In this document: positions 25,425 to 34,027 of the stretch, piece after piece
Layout of the letters: each line of letters starts with the position of its first letter
Position numbering within the stretch: the first letter of the stretch is position 1
Assembly (NCBI GenBank): GCA_900315705.1
Contig: ONAB01000001.1
Span: 1 to 64,000 of the forward strand
Direction of reading: 5' to 3'
From: an uncultured Bacteroidales bacterium
GTDB taxonomy: Bacteria; Bacteroidota; Bacteroidia; Bacteroidales; WCHB1-69
DNA: 64,000 nt
The notes under the pieces: generated by a model
The model's input: the letters and a program-made list of their open reading frames with translations, nothing else
The model's database searches: none
Told to the model about the DNA's origin: nothing
Translations under genes and position numbers: made by a program

Positions 25425-25721
25425 TTACGCTGGTCGCAGTTCCACCGTCAGTCCCATAGCGGCGGCAATGCGATAAAGCGTTGAAACGGAAGGGATTATC
25501 AGCCCGCGCTCCACACGGGATACATATCCTTTGTCTGCACCAATCCGTTCGGCAAGTTCCTGCTGGGTCAGTCCGGCGTTCTTTCTCGCATCCAATAGAA
25601 TCTGTGCGTTATATTCCTCCCACGCCTTGTCTTCCGCCTGCTTTCTACTTTCAGATCCTTTTGGGCCGAATTCACGTTCCAGTTCGGCACTTACATCAAA
25701 TATTTCCTCTTTTCTTTTCAT
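25425..25721 (-). CDS. XRE-family antitoxin (HigA-like)
   Basis: 98 residues. Helix-turn-helix of the XRE/Cro type in the C-terminal half: LDARKNAGLTQQELAERIG, then GYVSRVERGLIIPSVSTLYRI. Start overlaps the end of the toxin gene by 26 bases. Toxin-first order with an HTH antitoxin is the HigBA arrangement; the antitoxin should bind the toxin and repress the operon. Confidence 0.85.
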   Translation of the reverse strand: MKRKEEIFDVSAELEREFGPKGSESRKQAEDKAWEEYNAQILLDARKNAGLTQQELAERIGADKGYVSRVERGLIIPSVSTLYRIAAAMGLTVELRPA

Positions 25722-26034
25722 TTTTATAGTCCTCCTTTAACTTTATGGCCTTTTCAATTTCTCGTTTTGGTGTTTTTTGCGATTTTTTTGTGAAACAGTT
25801 GAAAAGTACAACTATTTGTTCCCCATCATAGATAAAGAACAATCGAAACTCTTTGTTCCCGTGACTCACCCGAAATTCATATAATCCATCGCGAATGTAA
25901 TGGATGTAATGTTGCGGAATCTTGTCTTCTGTCTCAAAAAGCAGCAAGGCTCGCCTGATTTTAGCACGTTCAGTATCAGCGAGTTTTGACATAAACTCTC
26001 TATAATAGTTCTTATATGCGATTATCTTCTTCAT
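25696..26034 (-). CDS. RelE/HigB-type (Gp49-like) toxin
   Basis: 112 residues, basic. The core IRDGLYEFRVSHGNKEFRLF and VVLFNCFTKKSQKTP matches Gp49-like HigB toxins, ribosome-dependent mRNA nucleases. The arginine/lysine residues expected near the active site are present. First gene of the pair, with promoter and inverted repeats immediately upstream. Confidence 0.85.
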   Translation of the reverse strand: MKKIIAYKNYYREFMSKLADTERAKIRRALLLFETEDKIPQHYIHYIRDGLYEFRVSHGNKEFRLFFIYDGEQIVVLFNCFTKKSQKTPKREIEKAIKLKEDYKNEKKRGNI

Positions 26035-26039
26035 CAGTG

Positions 26040-26069
26040 CAAAAATAATAAAATTGTATTATCATACAA
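26040..26069 (-). promoter_or_regulatory. Promoter and probable operator of the toxin-antitoxin pair
   Basis: Minus-7 box TATTTTTG at 26040-26047, and just upstream the inverted repeat TTGTAT-TATC-ATACAA (26054-26069). A further half-site lies at 26094-26100. The repeat would cover the promoter, as expected for antitoxin autoregulation. Confidence 0.5.
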
Positions 26070-26196
26070 CTTATTTCAATAATTTTTTCTTTTAATACAA
26101 TGCACCACTTGACAGCAACCGCATTAGCAGCCTCCTGAATCCAGTCCTATAACTTGAAAATATGAATGTCCTAATGTTTTTTATTTAAGAAAATTA

Positions 26197-26204
26197 TATC
26201 TTTG
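26197..26204 (+). promoter_or_regulatory. Minus-7 box (TATCTTTG) for the second membrane-protein paralogue
   Basis: TATCTTTG places transcription start near 26211, so the ATG at 26249 is preferred to the one at 26216. Confidence 0.5.
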
Positions 26205-26248
26205 CAAATCGTAGAATGAGTTTTTGTTTATTTAAAAACAACATAATT

Positions 26249-27109
26249 ATGGACTTCTCAACCAAAAAACTCCTGGATTACAAAGATTTCCTGTTTGGAA
26301 TCATCGTATATTGGATGTTTACAGCCGTATGGGCTTCGTTAAATCCTATTTTCTTCTTGTTGGAAGGCGTGTTGAACCCGATTGCGGTCGTTGTCGGGGA
26401 AAACGTGTTGTATCTGTTGATCTTTTACCTGTTGTTCCGAAAACTGAAAAAATTCGATATTAAGTGGACACACGTGGCAATATTGCTTGGATTTCTTGTG
26501 GCAATGAGTGTTTTCGAGTATTTTATGCTTGAACACATCGTTGATCTCGATTTTGTTTCCGAAAACCGTATGAAACAAAATACTCCCAACTATGTTTTGC
26601 GCAATGTGCGAAGGTGGGCAGGTCTGATCTCCGCATTCATTGTCGTTGTATTCTTGTGGTGGCATTTTGATTCTGAAGACACCGCCGCTGAAACGTCATC
26701 CCTCAAACGTGAAAGTTGTTGTGGCGGTATGTTGTTCGCTATCACTTTTAAATCTATCCTTTTTGCGTGCTGCGGGATTGGCGGGAGTTTTTGGGCATTC
26801 GTGCCTCATCCGATTCTGGAGGAGGTGATCACCTGCTTGCTGCTCGTCCTCTTAACGGCTGGATTGCTCTATTTGCTTGTGAAGAGGCGTCTTTGGGTTC
26901 TACCCCAAGCAGCGATATTAGCTGTCGTGGTCTTGCATTTTTTCACGGCAAATTATTTATATAACATCCTACTTGAGCATCTTGCATTGAATTTGGACGC
27001 CCTCCAATATGGGGCCTTTTTCAACAATGTCGCCTTATGTTGTAGTTGGGTGTTCTTTTTGGTGACCTTTGTCCTCTATCGTAAGGAGTTGGAACCCCAA
27101 ACCCTGTAG
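26249..27109 (+). CDS. Multi-pass membrane protein of unknown function, paralogue 2
   Basis: 286 residues from MDFSTKKLLDYKDF. Seven to eight hydrophobic helices; clear similarity along the whole length to the protein at 13013-13879, for example NPIAVVVGENVLYLLIFYLLFRKL and NYVLRNVRRWAGLISAFIVVVFLWW versus the equivalent blocks there. A CC pair and HFFTANYLYNILLEHL near the C-terminus are also conserved in position. The stop TAG lies in TGTAGAGACG, a half copy of the palindrome found at the same place in the paralogue. Function unknown. Confidence 0.75.
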   Translation: MDFSTKKLLDYKDFLFGIIVYWMFTAVWASLNPIFFLLEGVLNPIAVVVGENVLYLLIFYLLFRKLKKFDIKWTHVAILLGFLVAMSVFEYFMLEHIVDLDFVSENRMKQNTPNYVLRNVRRWAGLISAFIVVVFLWWHFDSEDTAAETSSLKRESCCGGMLFAITFKSILFACCGIGGSFWAFVPHPILEEVITCLLLVLLTAGLLYLLVKRRLWVLPQAAILAVVVLHFFTANYLYNILLEHLALNLDALQYGAFFNNVALCCSWVFFLVTFVLYRKELEPQTL

Positions 27110-27114
27110 AGACG
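27105..27114 (+). repeat. Half-site of the AGAGACG palindrome at a stop codon
   Basis: TGTAGAGACG without a right arm, including the TAG stop of paralogue 2, exactly as in paralogue 1 at 13876. Confidence 0.5.
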
Positions 27115-27184
27115 ATGTTGTCCTTGCTTGCCGCTGCCGGCATCATCCCCCCCCAATTTTTATACACTGTTTCTACAAATTTAT

Positions 27185-27192
27185 TATGTTTG
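27185..27192 (+). promoter_or_regulatory. Minus-7 box (TATGTTTG) for folP
   Basis: TATGTTTG, 42 bases before the ATG at 27234; excludes the long upstream extension of the frame. Confidence 0.5.
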
Positions 27193-27233
27193 CCGCCTCA
27201 ATTGAGCAACATCATATTTTTAGGAAAACGACA

Positions 27234-28046
27234 ATGAAGATGACACCGCACTTGAATATTTCGCAGCGCCTCCTCACCTTAGGGCATCCTATGGTGATGG
27301 GCATTCTCAATATCACTCCCGATTCTTTTTACGATGGCGGGAAATACACCACCGAGCCGGCGATGCTGGCCCGCGCGGAACAGATTCTCAACGAGGGCGG
27401 CGACATCATCGATGTGGGGGCCGTTTCCACCCGCCCGGGCGCTATCGTGTGCGATGAGGCGACGGAGCTGAAGGCTATTGAGAAGGCGGTGCAGTCTATC
27501 CGAACCCACTTCCCGGAGGCGGTGATTTCGGTGGACACCTTCCGTGCCGCTGTGGCCCGTGCCGCCGTGCAAGCCGGCGCCGATATCATCAACGATGTCT
27601 CCGGCGGCACTTTCGACGAGGCGATGATCCCCACCATCGGCGAACTACAGGTGCCCTACGTGCTGATGCACACCCCTGCAATGCCCGACAAGATGCAGCA
27701 ATGCACCCAATACGATGACATTCTCGCCGATATGCTGCAGTATTTCGGCCGTCAGTTGGAGAAACTGCGCGACGTTTATGTCCATGACATCATCATCGAC
27801 CCCGGCTTCGGGTTTGGCAAGACCGTGGAGCAAAATTACTATTTATTGGACAATCTTCGCGTGTTCAAACAGCTTGGATTCCCGCTTTTGATAGGGATAT
27901 CCAGGAAGTCAATGATTTACAAACCATTGAATACCACACCCGAGAACGCGCTGGAGGGCACGCTTGCCGCCACCAAGGTGGCTTTGCAAAACGGGGCCGA
28001 CATCCTGCGCGTTCACGACGTGGCAGCCACGAAGGCGCTGCTTTAG
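27234..28046 (+). CDS. folP: Dihydropteroate synthase
   Basis: 270 residues from MKMTPHLNIS. Both family signatures are present: VMGILNITPDSFYDGGKY and the pterin-binding GGDIIDVGAVSTRPGA, then DTFRAAVARAAVQAGADIIND and DPGFGFGKTVEQNY. It joins p-aminobenzoate to the pterin pyrophosphate in folate synthesis; it is the sulfonamide target. Its stop overlaps the convergent pepT stop by four bases. Confidence 0.96.
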   Translation: MKMTPHLNISQRLLTLGHPMVMGILNITPDSFYDGGKYTTEPAMLARAEQILNEGGDIIDVGAVSTRPGAIVCDEATELKAIEKAVQSIRTHFPEAVISVDTFRAAVARAAVQAGADIINDVSGGTFDEAMIPTIGELQVPYVLMHTPAMPDKMQQCTQYDDILADMLQYFGRQLEKLRDVYVHDIIIDPGFGFGKTVEQNYYLLDNLRVFKQLGFPLLIGISRKSMIYKPLNTTPENALEGTLAATKVALQNGADILRVHDVAATKALL

Positions 28047-29257
28047 CGCGCTTTCGCGATGTTGACGATAACCTCGACGGCCTTCACCATCGACTCCAAC
28101 GGCACATACTCATATTTGCCGTGGAAGTTGTGGCCGCCGGCGAAGATGTTGGGGCAGGGGAGTCCGCGGAAGGAGAGGTTTGCGCCGTCGGTGCCGCCCC
28201 GGATGGGTTGCACGATGGGTTTCACGCCCGCCTCTTCCATTGCCTGGATGGCGCGCTCCACCACATAGAATACCGGCTCCACCTTCTCGCGCATATTGTA
28301 ATATTGGTCCTTGATCTCGCACGTCAGCCGGTTGTCGTACTTGAGGTTGAGGAAGTTGACGATATCCTGCATCAGCTTCTTTTTGCCTTCGAACTTCTCA
28401 CGGTCGTGGTCGCGGATGATGTAGTTGAGCTGGGTGTTCTCCACACATCCGTCAATGTGGATAAGGAGGAAGAAGCCTTCGTAGTCCTGTGTATATTGCG
28501 GGCGCTCGAACTCGGGCAGCATCGCGTTGAGTTCCATTGCGATGAGTTGGGAGTTGACCATCTTGTTCTTGGCATAGCCCGGGTGGATGTTGCGCCCCTG
28601 GATTTTGATGGAGGCGGAAGCGGCGTTGAAGTTCTCGAACTCGAGTTCGCCGATGGCGCCGCCGTCCATTGTGTAGCCGAAGTCACAGCCGAACTTTTTG
28701 GTGTCGAAGTACTTGACGCCCTGGCCAATCTCCTCGTCGGGGGTGAAGGCCACCTTGATGGGACCGTGCTTGATTTCGGGGTGCTGAACAAGGTACTCGA
28801 TGGCGCACACAATCTCAGCCACGCCGGCCTTGTCGTCGGCACCGAGCAGCGTCTTGCCGTCGGTAACCAACAGCGTCTGCCCTTTGTAGCCGGCCAGCTC
28901 GGGGAAGTCGGCCAAAGTGAGGGCAGTCTGGGTTTCAGCATCCAGGAGGATGTCCTTGCCGTCATAGTTCTCGATGATGCGCGGGGCGGCGATGCCCGGC
29001 ATATCGGGTGCGGTGTCGAGGTGGGCGATAAAGCCGATGGTGGGCGCCTCGGCATCGGTGTTGGCAGGCAGCAGGGCCGTGACGTAACCGTACTGGTCCT
29101 TGCCGACCTCGGTCATCCCGATGGCCTTGAGTTCCTCCACCATCACGTCGGCGAAGTCCATCAGCGCCTGCGTGGAGGGGTATGTGGTGGAACTTTCATC
29201 AGAAGTGGTGGCGTAGGAAATGTACTTTGAAAAGCGGGAAAGCAGTTTTTCTTTCAT
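28043..29257 (-). CDS. pepT: Peptidase T (aminotripeptidase)
   Basis: 404 residues, M20 metallopeptidase. Zinc ligands and catalytic residues in IGFIAHLDTAPD, LLGADDKAGVAEIV, AFTPDEEIGQG and GYTMDGG; the lid domain follows (NAASASIKIQGRNIHPG). Cytoplasmic enzyme releasing N-terminal residues from tripeptides. Last gene of the S9 peptidase-lptG-BASS-pepT run. Confidence 0.95.
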   Translation of the reverse strand: MKEKLLSRFSKYISYATTSDESSTTYPSTQALMDFADVMVEELKAIGMTEVGKDQYGYVTALLPANTDAEAPTIGFIAHLDTAPDMPGIAAPRIIENYDGKDILLDAETQTALTLADFPELAGYKGQTLLVTDGKTLLGADDKAGVAEIVCAIEYLVQHPEIKHGPIKVAFTPDEEIGQGVKYFDTKKFGCDFGYTMDGGAIGELEFENFNAASASIKIQGRNIHPGYAKNKMVNSQLIAMELNAMLPEFERPQYTQDYEGFFLLIHIDGCVENTQLNYIIRDHDREKFEGKKKLMQDIVNFLNLKYDNRLTCEIKDQYYNMREKVEPVFYVVERAIQAMEEAGVKPIVQPIRGGTDGANLSFRGLPCPNIFAGGHNFHGKYEYVPLESMVKAVEVIVNIAKAR

Positions 29258-29282
29258 AATAGTGGATATTTATTTGATAATT

Positions 29283-30203
29283 CTATGTTGTAGCAGGAGA
29301 GTTGTTTTCGGCCAGTTTTCTTTCGTGCCGCCATATCTGCCAACTGTTGAAGAGGTTTTGCCAAACCGAGTAGAAGGCGAGAAACACGGAGGCGAGGGGG
29401 TTGAGGTAGGTGGTGGCCATCCAGATGCCGAAGGCGGTGTTTTTTTGGCCCATCAGCTGGCCGCCGGCAATGGTGTCGCCATACTGGTGCCCCACCCATT
29501 TCCCCAGTCCGAAGTTGAGTGTGCAGACGAGTATGGAGGCGATGCCGAGCCAGAGGATATTCCATTCGTTGCCTTTGCCGTGAAGGAAAACATAGTCGAT
29601 GGTGCGCCCTAAGGTGATCAGCAGCAGAAAAGCCCAGACATAAAAGGTGATGTCTTTGTAGCGGCTGAGGAATCGGTTGGCGGAGGGCCAGCAGAGTTGC
29701 AGCAGCAGGGCCACGAAGAAGGGCAGGGCTATGGTGGCGCTGATTTTTTTCAAAATGATGATGAAGGAGGTCCAGAAGGCCATCTCCTGATGCAGTCCGA
29801 TGAAAGAGAAATAGAAGGGTGCGATTACCACAATGAGCAGGTTGCCGAAGATCGTGTATTCGGTGATGGTTTCGCGGTTGGCGCCTAACATACAGGAGAC
29901 CACCACCACGGAGGCTGCCACAGGACAGAGGATCCCGATGAAAACACCTTGGGCCAGCAGCTCATTATGACAAAGGGCGTGGATGGCGAAATAGGCGCCA
30001 ACACTGGCTATCATCTGGAAAGCCATAATCCATACGCTCAAACGGGTGAGACGCAGCTTGCGCAAGTCCACCGCCACGAAATTCAGCAGCAGGATTATGA
30101 AGATCAAATAAGGGGCAAGGAAAGCCACCCGTCCGCACCAGCCGTGCAACAGGAAGCCTAACACCATTGCGATGGGAAGAACATATCCGCGAAGTTTGTC
30201 CAT
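29283..30203 (-). CDS. Bile acid:sodium symporter (BASS) family transporter
   Basis: 306 residues with about nine to ten helices. Family features: CPVAASVVVVSCMLGANRE in the first half and GQLMGQKNTAFGIWMATTYL in the second, corresponding to the crossed-helix sodium sites. Members import bile acids or organic anions with Na+, but many take up keto acids or unknown solutes. It starts 11 bases after lptG. Substrate not predictable. Confidence 0.75.
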   Translation of the reverse strand: MDKLRGYVLPIAMVLGFLLHGWCGRVAFLAPYLIFIILLLNFVAVDLRKLRLTRLSVWIMAFQMIASVGAYFAIHALCHNELLAQGVFIGILCPVAASVVVVSCMLGANRETITEYTIFGNLLIVVIAPFYFSFIGLHQEMAFWTSFIIILKKISATIALPFFVALLLQLCWPSANRFLSRYKDITFYVWAFLLLITLGRTIDYVFLHGKGNEWNILWLGIASILVCTLNFGLGKWVGHQYGDTIAGGQLMGQKNTAFGIWMATTYLNPLASVFLAFYSVWQNLFNSWQIWRHERKLAENNSPATT

Positions 30204-30214
30204 ATTCCGAGATT

Positions 30215-31339
30215 CTACTTTTGGGCGAAACGCAGCATATAGATGGTGATGGCCAGGAATATAAGGTTGGGAATCCAGGTGCCGAGCACGGGCGACAGGC
30301 CTCCGGAAACGGAAAAGACCGTGGAAACCTGCTGCAGGAAGATGAACGAGAAGGCCAGTCCCATCCCAATGAAGAGGTGAACGCCCAGTCCGCGCGTGGT
30401 TTTGCGCGAGGAGACACTCAGTCCCAAGAATGACAAGATGATGATACCCAACGGGTTGGCGATTCTCTTGTGCCGCTCGATCTGGTATTGGGCCACCAGA
30501 CTCGAGCCTCGCATCTTCTCCTCCTTGATGAATCGCCGCAAATCATTGTACGACATAGTCTCGCTGACAAAGGCATCCTGGTTGAAGTTGATTGGCTTCA
30601 CGTTGAAGACCGTGTCCAGCGATGGTAGTGTCTCCACGGTCTCTTCCCCGTTGGTGATGACACGCCGCACCACATCGGAAAGCGTCCATAATTCCGTCGT
30701 GTCGTTGTAGGTGATGACGCGCGCGGAAATCTTTTCGGAGATGTTCTTGTCGTCGAAGACCTCGTAGGTAAAATAGTAGCCGGTTTGGGTGCTGCGGTCC
30801 CAACGCTCCACGAATACGTAGCTGTTGACGGAGTTCTTGATGTGCAGATAGGTGGTTTGCGTGGCCTGCCGGCCAAGATACTCGTATTTGAAATTGTTGA
30901 GCCGTTCGTTGGTGGTGGGCACGATGAAGTTGGCCAAAAACAGCGATACCAGCATCGTGATGATGGAGCCGACAAGATAGGGGCGCAGGAAGCGTTTGAA
31001 ACTGACGCCGTTGCCGAGGATGGAGATGATCTCGTTGTTCGACGACATCTTGGAGGTGAACCAGATGACGCTGATGAAGGTGAACAGCGGGATGAACAGG
31101 TTGATGAAATAGGGGATGAAATTGAAGTAGTATCCGGTGATGATGTCTTTCACCGGGATGTTCTTGTCCATAAAACGCTGGATGTTTTCCGACACGTCAA
31201 ACACGATGACGATGGTCATCAGCAGCGTGACGGCATACACCACCGACCCGAGGAATTTCTTCAGGATATAGGAGTCGATGATTTTCCATCCTATCGCGTC
31301 ACGGAACTTTTCTCTCCAGAGAGCCAGTCTTTTTTTCAA
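30215..31339 (-). CDS. LptF/LptG-family LPS export permease
   Basis: 374 residues. Three N-terminal helices (FLGSVVYAVTLLMTIVIVFDV, YFINLFIPLFTFISVIWFTS, YLVGSIITMLVSLFLANF), a periplasmic beta-jellyroll (VNSYVFVERWDRSTQTGYYF onward) and three C-terminal helices. It pairs with its paralogue and LptB to extract lipopolysaccharide from the inner membrane. Only one of the two permeases is in the window, as is common where lptF and lptG are unlinked; I cannot decide between F and G. Confidence 0.88.
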   Translation of the reverse strand: MKKRLALWREKFRDAIGWKIIDSYILKKFLGSVVYAVTLLMTIVIVFDVSENIQRFMDKNIPVKDIITGYYFNFIPYFINLFIPLFTFISVIWFTSKMSSNNEIISILGNGVSFKRFLRPYLVGSIITMLVSLFLANFIVPTTNERLNNFKYEYLGRQATQTTYLHIKNSVNSYVFVERWDRSTQTGYYFTYEVFDDKNISEKISARVITYNDTTELWTLSDVVRRVITNGEETVETLPSLDTVFNVKPINFNQDAFVSETMSYNDLRRFIKEEKMRGSSLVAQYQIERHKRIANPLGIIILSFLGLSVSSRKTTRGLGVHLFIGMGLAFSFIFLQQVSTVFSVSGGLSPVLGTWIPNLIFLAITIYMLRFAQK

Positions 31340-31369
31340 AACCGTCAGTTTTTTTACAGATTACAGGAT

Positions 31370-33463
31370 TTATTGTTCATTTTCTTTCAGCCATTGGTCA
31401 AGCCAGCGGAAGAATTCGCGCTGCCAGAGCATCGCGTTCTGCGGTTTGGTGACGAAGTGGCACTCCTCCGGGAAGTAGAGGAATCGGCTTGGGATGCCTT
31501 GCATCTGCGCAGCGTCAAAGGCCTGCATTCCCTCGGTGTAGGGGATGCGGAAGTCTTTGCCGCCGTGAATCACCAGGATGGGGGTGTCCCAGTTGCCCAC
31601 GAACTTGTGCGGCGAGATGTTGTAGCTGCTGGGCATCGTTTTTTTCCAATAGGCACCTTCAATGTCGTGGTTGGCGAAGAAGAGTTCCTCGGTGGTGCCG
31701 TACCAGCTTTCGAGGTTGAACATACCGCAGTGGGCGATGAAGGTCTTGAAGCGTTTCTCGTGGTGGCCGGCGAGCCAATAGACACTGAAGCCGCCGAAGC
31801 TGGCGCCCACGCAACCGAGTCTGTTCTCATCCACGTAGGGCTCCTTCGCCACGTCATCAATGGCGGAGAGGTAATCCTTCATACACTGGCCGCCATAATC
31901 GCCACTGATCTGGTCATTCCACTCGCTGCCGAAGCCGGGCAGTCCTCTGCGGTTGGGCGCCACGATGATGTAGTCGTGCGCCGCCATCATCTGGAAGTTC
32001 CAGCGGTAGGAGAAGAACTGGCTCACTGCCGACTGGGGTCCGCCTTGACAGTAGAGCAGGGCCGGATACTTCTTTGTGGAGTCGAAGTTGGGCGGCAAAA
32101 TCACCCAGACGAGCATCTGCTTACCGTCGGTGGTCTTCACCCAGCGCTTCTCCGACTTGGCCGGCGTGATCTTGTCCAATACATCTTTATTGATGAAACT
32201 CAGTTGTTTTACAGTTTTGTCGTTCAACTGCACAGCGTAGATTTCGGAGGGCTCGGCGTGTGTGGTACGCGTCACAATCAGCTGCTTGCCGTTGGCCATC
32301 ACGCTGTTGTAGTCGTAGTCGCCGTCGGTGAGCTGCTCAATGGCGCGGCTTTCCACGTCCAGTTTGTAAACCTGATGGGTAGCCTCTTTGCAGCTGATGA
32401 AATAGATGGATTTCCCGTTCTCGCTCCAAGCAAAGTCGGTGGCGTCTTGGTCGAAGCCGGTGCTGTAGTCCTCCGCCTTGTCCGTCTCGAAGTCGTAAAT
32501 CATCAGGCTGTGTTTCTCCGACTCGAAGCCGTCGGTTTTCATATTCCACCACACCATCTTCTTGCCGTCGGGTGAGATTACCGGGTCCATATCATAACCC
32601 TTGTTGAATTCGGTCAGGTTGCGGGTGTTTTTTGTCTTGAGGTCATAGAGATAGATGTCGGTGTTGGTGCTTTCGGCGAAGGCCTTGCCGGTGAGTTTCT
32701 TGCAGCAATAGACGAGCTGATTGCCGTCGGGCAACCAGGCAATCTCCTCGGCGCCGCCGAAGGGCGGGTTCGGGCAGTGGAACTTCTGGCCCTCCAGCAG
32801 GTCGGTGGCGTTGTCGCAGGAAGGATAGTCCGCCACGAAGAGATGGCTGTAGGTGCCGTCGGCCCAGTAGTTCCAGTGGCGGTACATCAGGTCGTCGTAG
32901 ATCATTGCGTCGGCCTTGGGCAGGTCGGGGTAGCGCTGCTCGATGGTAGGGTCTATCTGGACATTCATCGCATAGCTGATGTGCTTCATATCGGGCGCGT
33001 ACTGGAAGCAGTTGATGTCGCCATCCACGTGGGTGAGTTGTTTGGCGTGGCTGCCGTCGGGGTCGCATTCCCAGACCTGGGTGCCCTTGTCGTCACTGTA
33101 CAGGTAGGCGATTTTCTTGCCGTCGGGGCGCCATACGGGCTGCATCTCGTCGTTGGGTGTGGTGGTGATGCGGGTGGGCTCGCCGCCCTCCGCCGGCATT
33201 GTGTACAACTCCGCATTGCCGGTGTTCAACTTGTAGTCGTAATATTTCACGCTGTACAACAGCGTCTTGCCGTCGGGCGAAAGCTGCACGTCGGACAGGC
33301 GGCCAAGATACCACAGGATTTTCTCGTCCATCACGCCTTTGCTGAAATCGGGCGTTTCCCGGTTTTCCCTGGTAATGATGCCAGAGGTTTCGTTAGGAGT
33401 CTTTTTTGTACAGCTGCTGAACAACATAATGGCTATAGTTAGGAGTAAAATATTTTTTTTCAT
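31370..33463 (-). CDS. S9-family prolyl oligopeptidase-like lipoprotein peptidase
   Basis: 697 residues. Lipoprotein signal MKKNILLLTIAIMLFSSC, then a beta-propeller with WD40-like PD repeats (LSPDGKTLLYSV, WRPDGKKIAYLYSDD, ISPDGKKMVWWN), then an alpha/beta-hydrolase domain. Nucleophile Ser555 in GASFGG, Asp in HGGKDFRIPY and His in EECHFV complete the triad. Likely a periplasmic dipeptidyl or oligopeptidyl peptidase helping peptide-based nutrition. It starts the operon ending in pepT. Confidence 0.92.
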   Translation of the reverse strand: MKKNILLLTIAIMLFSSCTKKTPNETSGIITRENRETPDFSKGVMDEKILWYLGRLSDVQLSPDGKTLLYSVKYYDYKLNTGNAELYTMPAEGGEPTRITTTPNDEMQPVWRPDGKKIAYLYSDDKGTQVWECDPDGSHAKQLTHVDGDINCFQYAPDMKHISYAMNVQIDPTIEQRYPDLPKADAMIYDDLMYRHWNYWADGTYSHLFVADYPSCDNATDLLEGQKFHCPNPPFGGAEEIAWLPDGNQLVYCCKKLTGKAFAESTNTDIYLYDLKTKNTRNLTEFNKGYDMDPVISPDGKKMVWWNMKTDGFESEKHSLMIYDFETDKAEDYSTGFDQDATDFAWSENGKSIYFISCKEATHQVYKLDVESRAIEQLTDGDYDYNSVMANGKQLIVTRTTHAEPSEIYAVQLNDKTVKQLSFINKDVLDKITPAKSEKRWVKTTDGKQMLVWVILPPNFDSTKKYPALLYCQGGPQSAVSQFFSYRWNFQMMAAHDYIIVAPNRRGLPGFGSEWNDQISGDYGGQCMKDYLSAIDDVAKEPYVDENRLGCVGASFGGFSVYWLAGHHEKRFKTFIAHCGMFNLESWYGTTEELFFANHDIEGAYWKKTMPSSYNISPHKFVGNWDTPILVIHGGKDFRIPYTEGMQAFDAAQMQGIPSRFLYFPEECHFVTKPQNAMLWQREFFRWLDQWLKENEQ

Positions 33464-33483
33464 AGACCGTTATTTTTGAGGTT

Positions 33484-33510
33484 GCAAAGATAGCATTTTT
33501 GTATCTTTGC
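33484..33510. promoter_or_regulatory. Divergent promoter pair forming a palindrome
   Basis: GCAAAGATA (33484-33492) and TATCTTTGC (33502-33510) are perfect inverted repeats with a 9-base spacer. Each contains a TAnnTTTG box: minus strand for the S9 peptidase operon, plus strand for the Cys-rich lipoprotein-purN operon. The two polymerases would share the same 27 bases. Confidence 0.6.
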
Positions 33511-33544
33511 CGCTCTTAAATTATAAACCTAAAATATTATAAAA

Positions 33545-34024
33545 ATGAAGAAACTGATGATTTTGGCAGTCGTGTGCTGCCTGGCTTTAGCATCTTGCAA
33601 TAATAAGGCCAAAGAGGAGACCCCTTGCCAGAAGGAGTGCCCTAAACAAGAGATGAAGGACCATCCCCGTTGCGAAATGGACGAAAAGTGCCAGAAGGCA
33701 ATGGAAGACTGGAAAAACTGGGAGAACCTGACCGACGAACGCAAGGCTGAGCTGCTCAACGAGCGCAAGGCCGCCTATGACAAGAAAAAGGCCGCTGAAG
33801 AGGAAATGAAAGCCAAACAGGCCAAGTTTGAAGAACTGATGGGCAAGTGGGACCAGCTTTCCCTTGACGAGAAGAAGGCTGCCTTTGACCTTTGCCCCTG
33901 CTGCAAGGACAAATGCCGCAAGGGTGGCGAAGGCAAATGCTGCAAAGGCGGTGAGGGCAAGTGCCAGAAAGAGGGCGGCTGCTCCAAAGGCCCGAAACCC
34001 GAAGGATGTCCCGACAAACACTAA
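33545..34024 (+). CDS. Cysteine- and lysine-rich lipoprotein of unknown function
   Basis: 159 residues. Lipoprotein signal MKKLMILAVVCCLALASC. The mature part has two blocks: a helical, highly charged middle (about 60-105, probable coiled coil with KKAAEEEMKAKQAKFEEL) flanked by cysteine-rich ends (TPCQKECPKQ; CPCCKDKCRKGG; then GGEGKCCKGGEGKC repeats and EGCPDKH). About 13 cysteines plus a terminal His suggest metal binding or a disulfide-laced periplasmic protein. No family recognised. purN starts 3 bases after it, so the genes share a transcript. Confidence 0.8.
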   Translation: MKKLMILAVVCCLALASCNNKAKEETPCQKECPKQEMKDHPRCEMDEKCQKAMEDWKNWENLTDERKAELLNERKAAYDKKKAAEEEMKAKQAKFEELMGKWDQLSLDEKKAAFDLCPCCKDKCRKGGEGKCCKGGEGKCQKEGGCSKGPKPEGCPDKH

Positions 34025-34027
34025 TCT

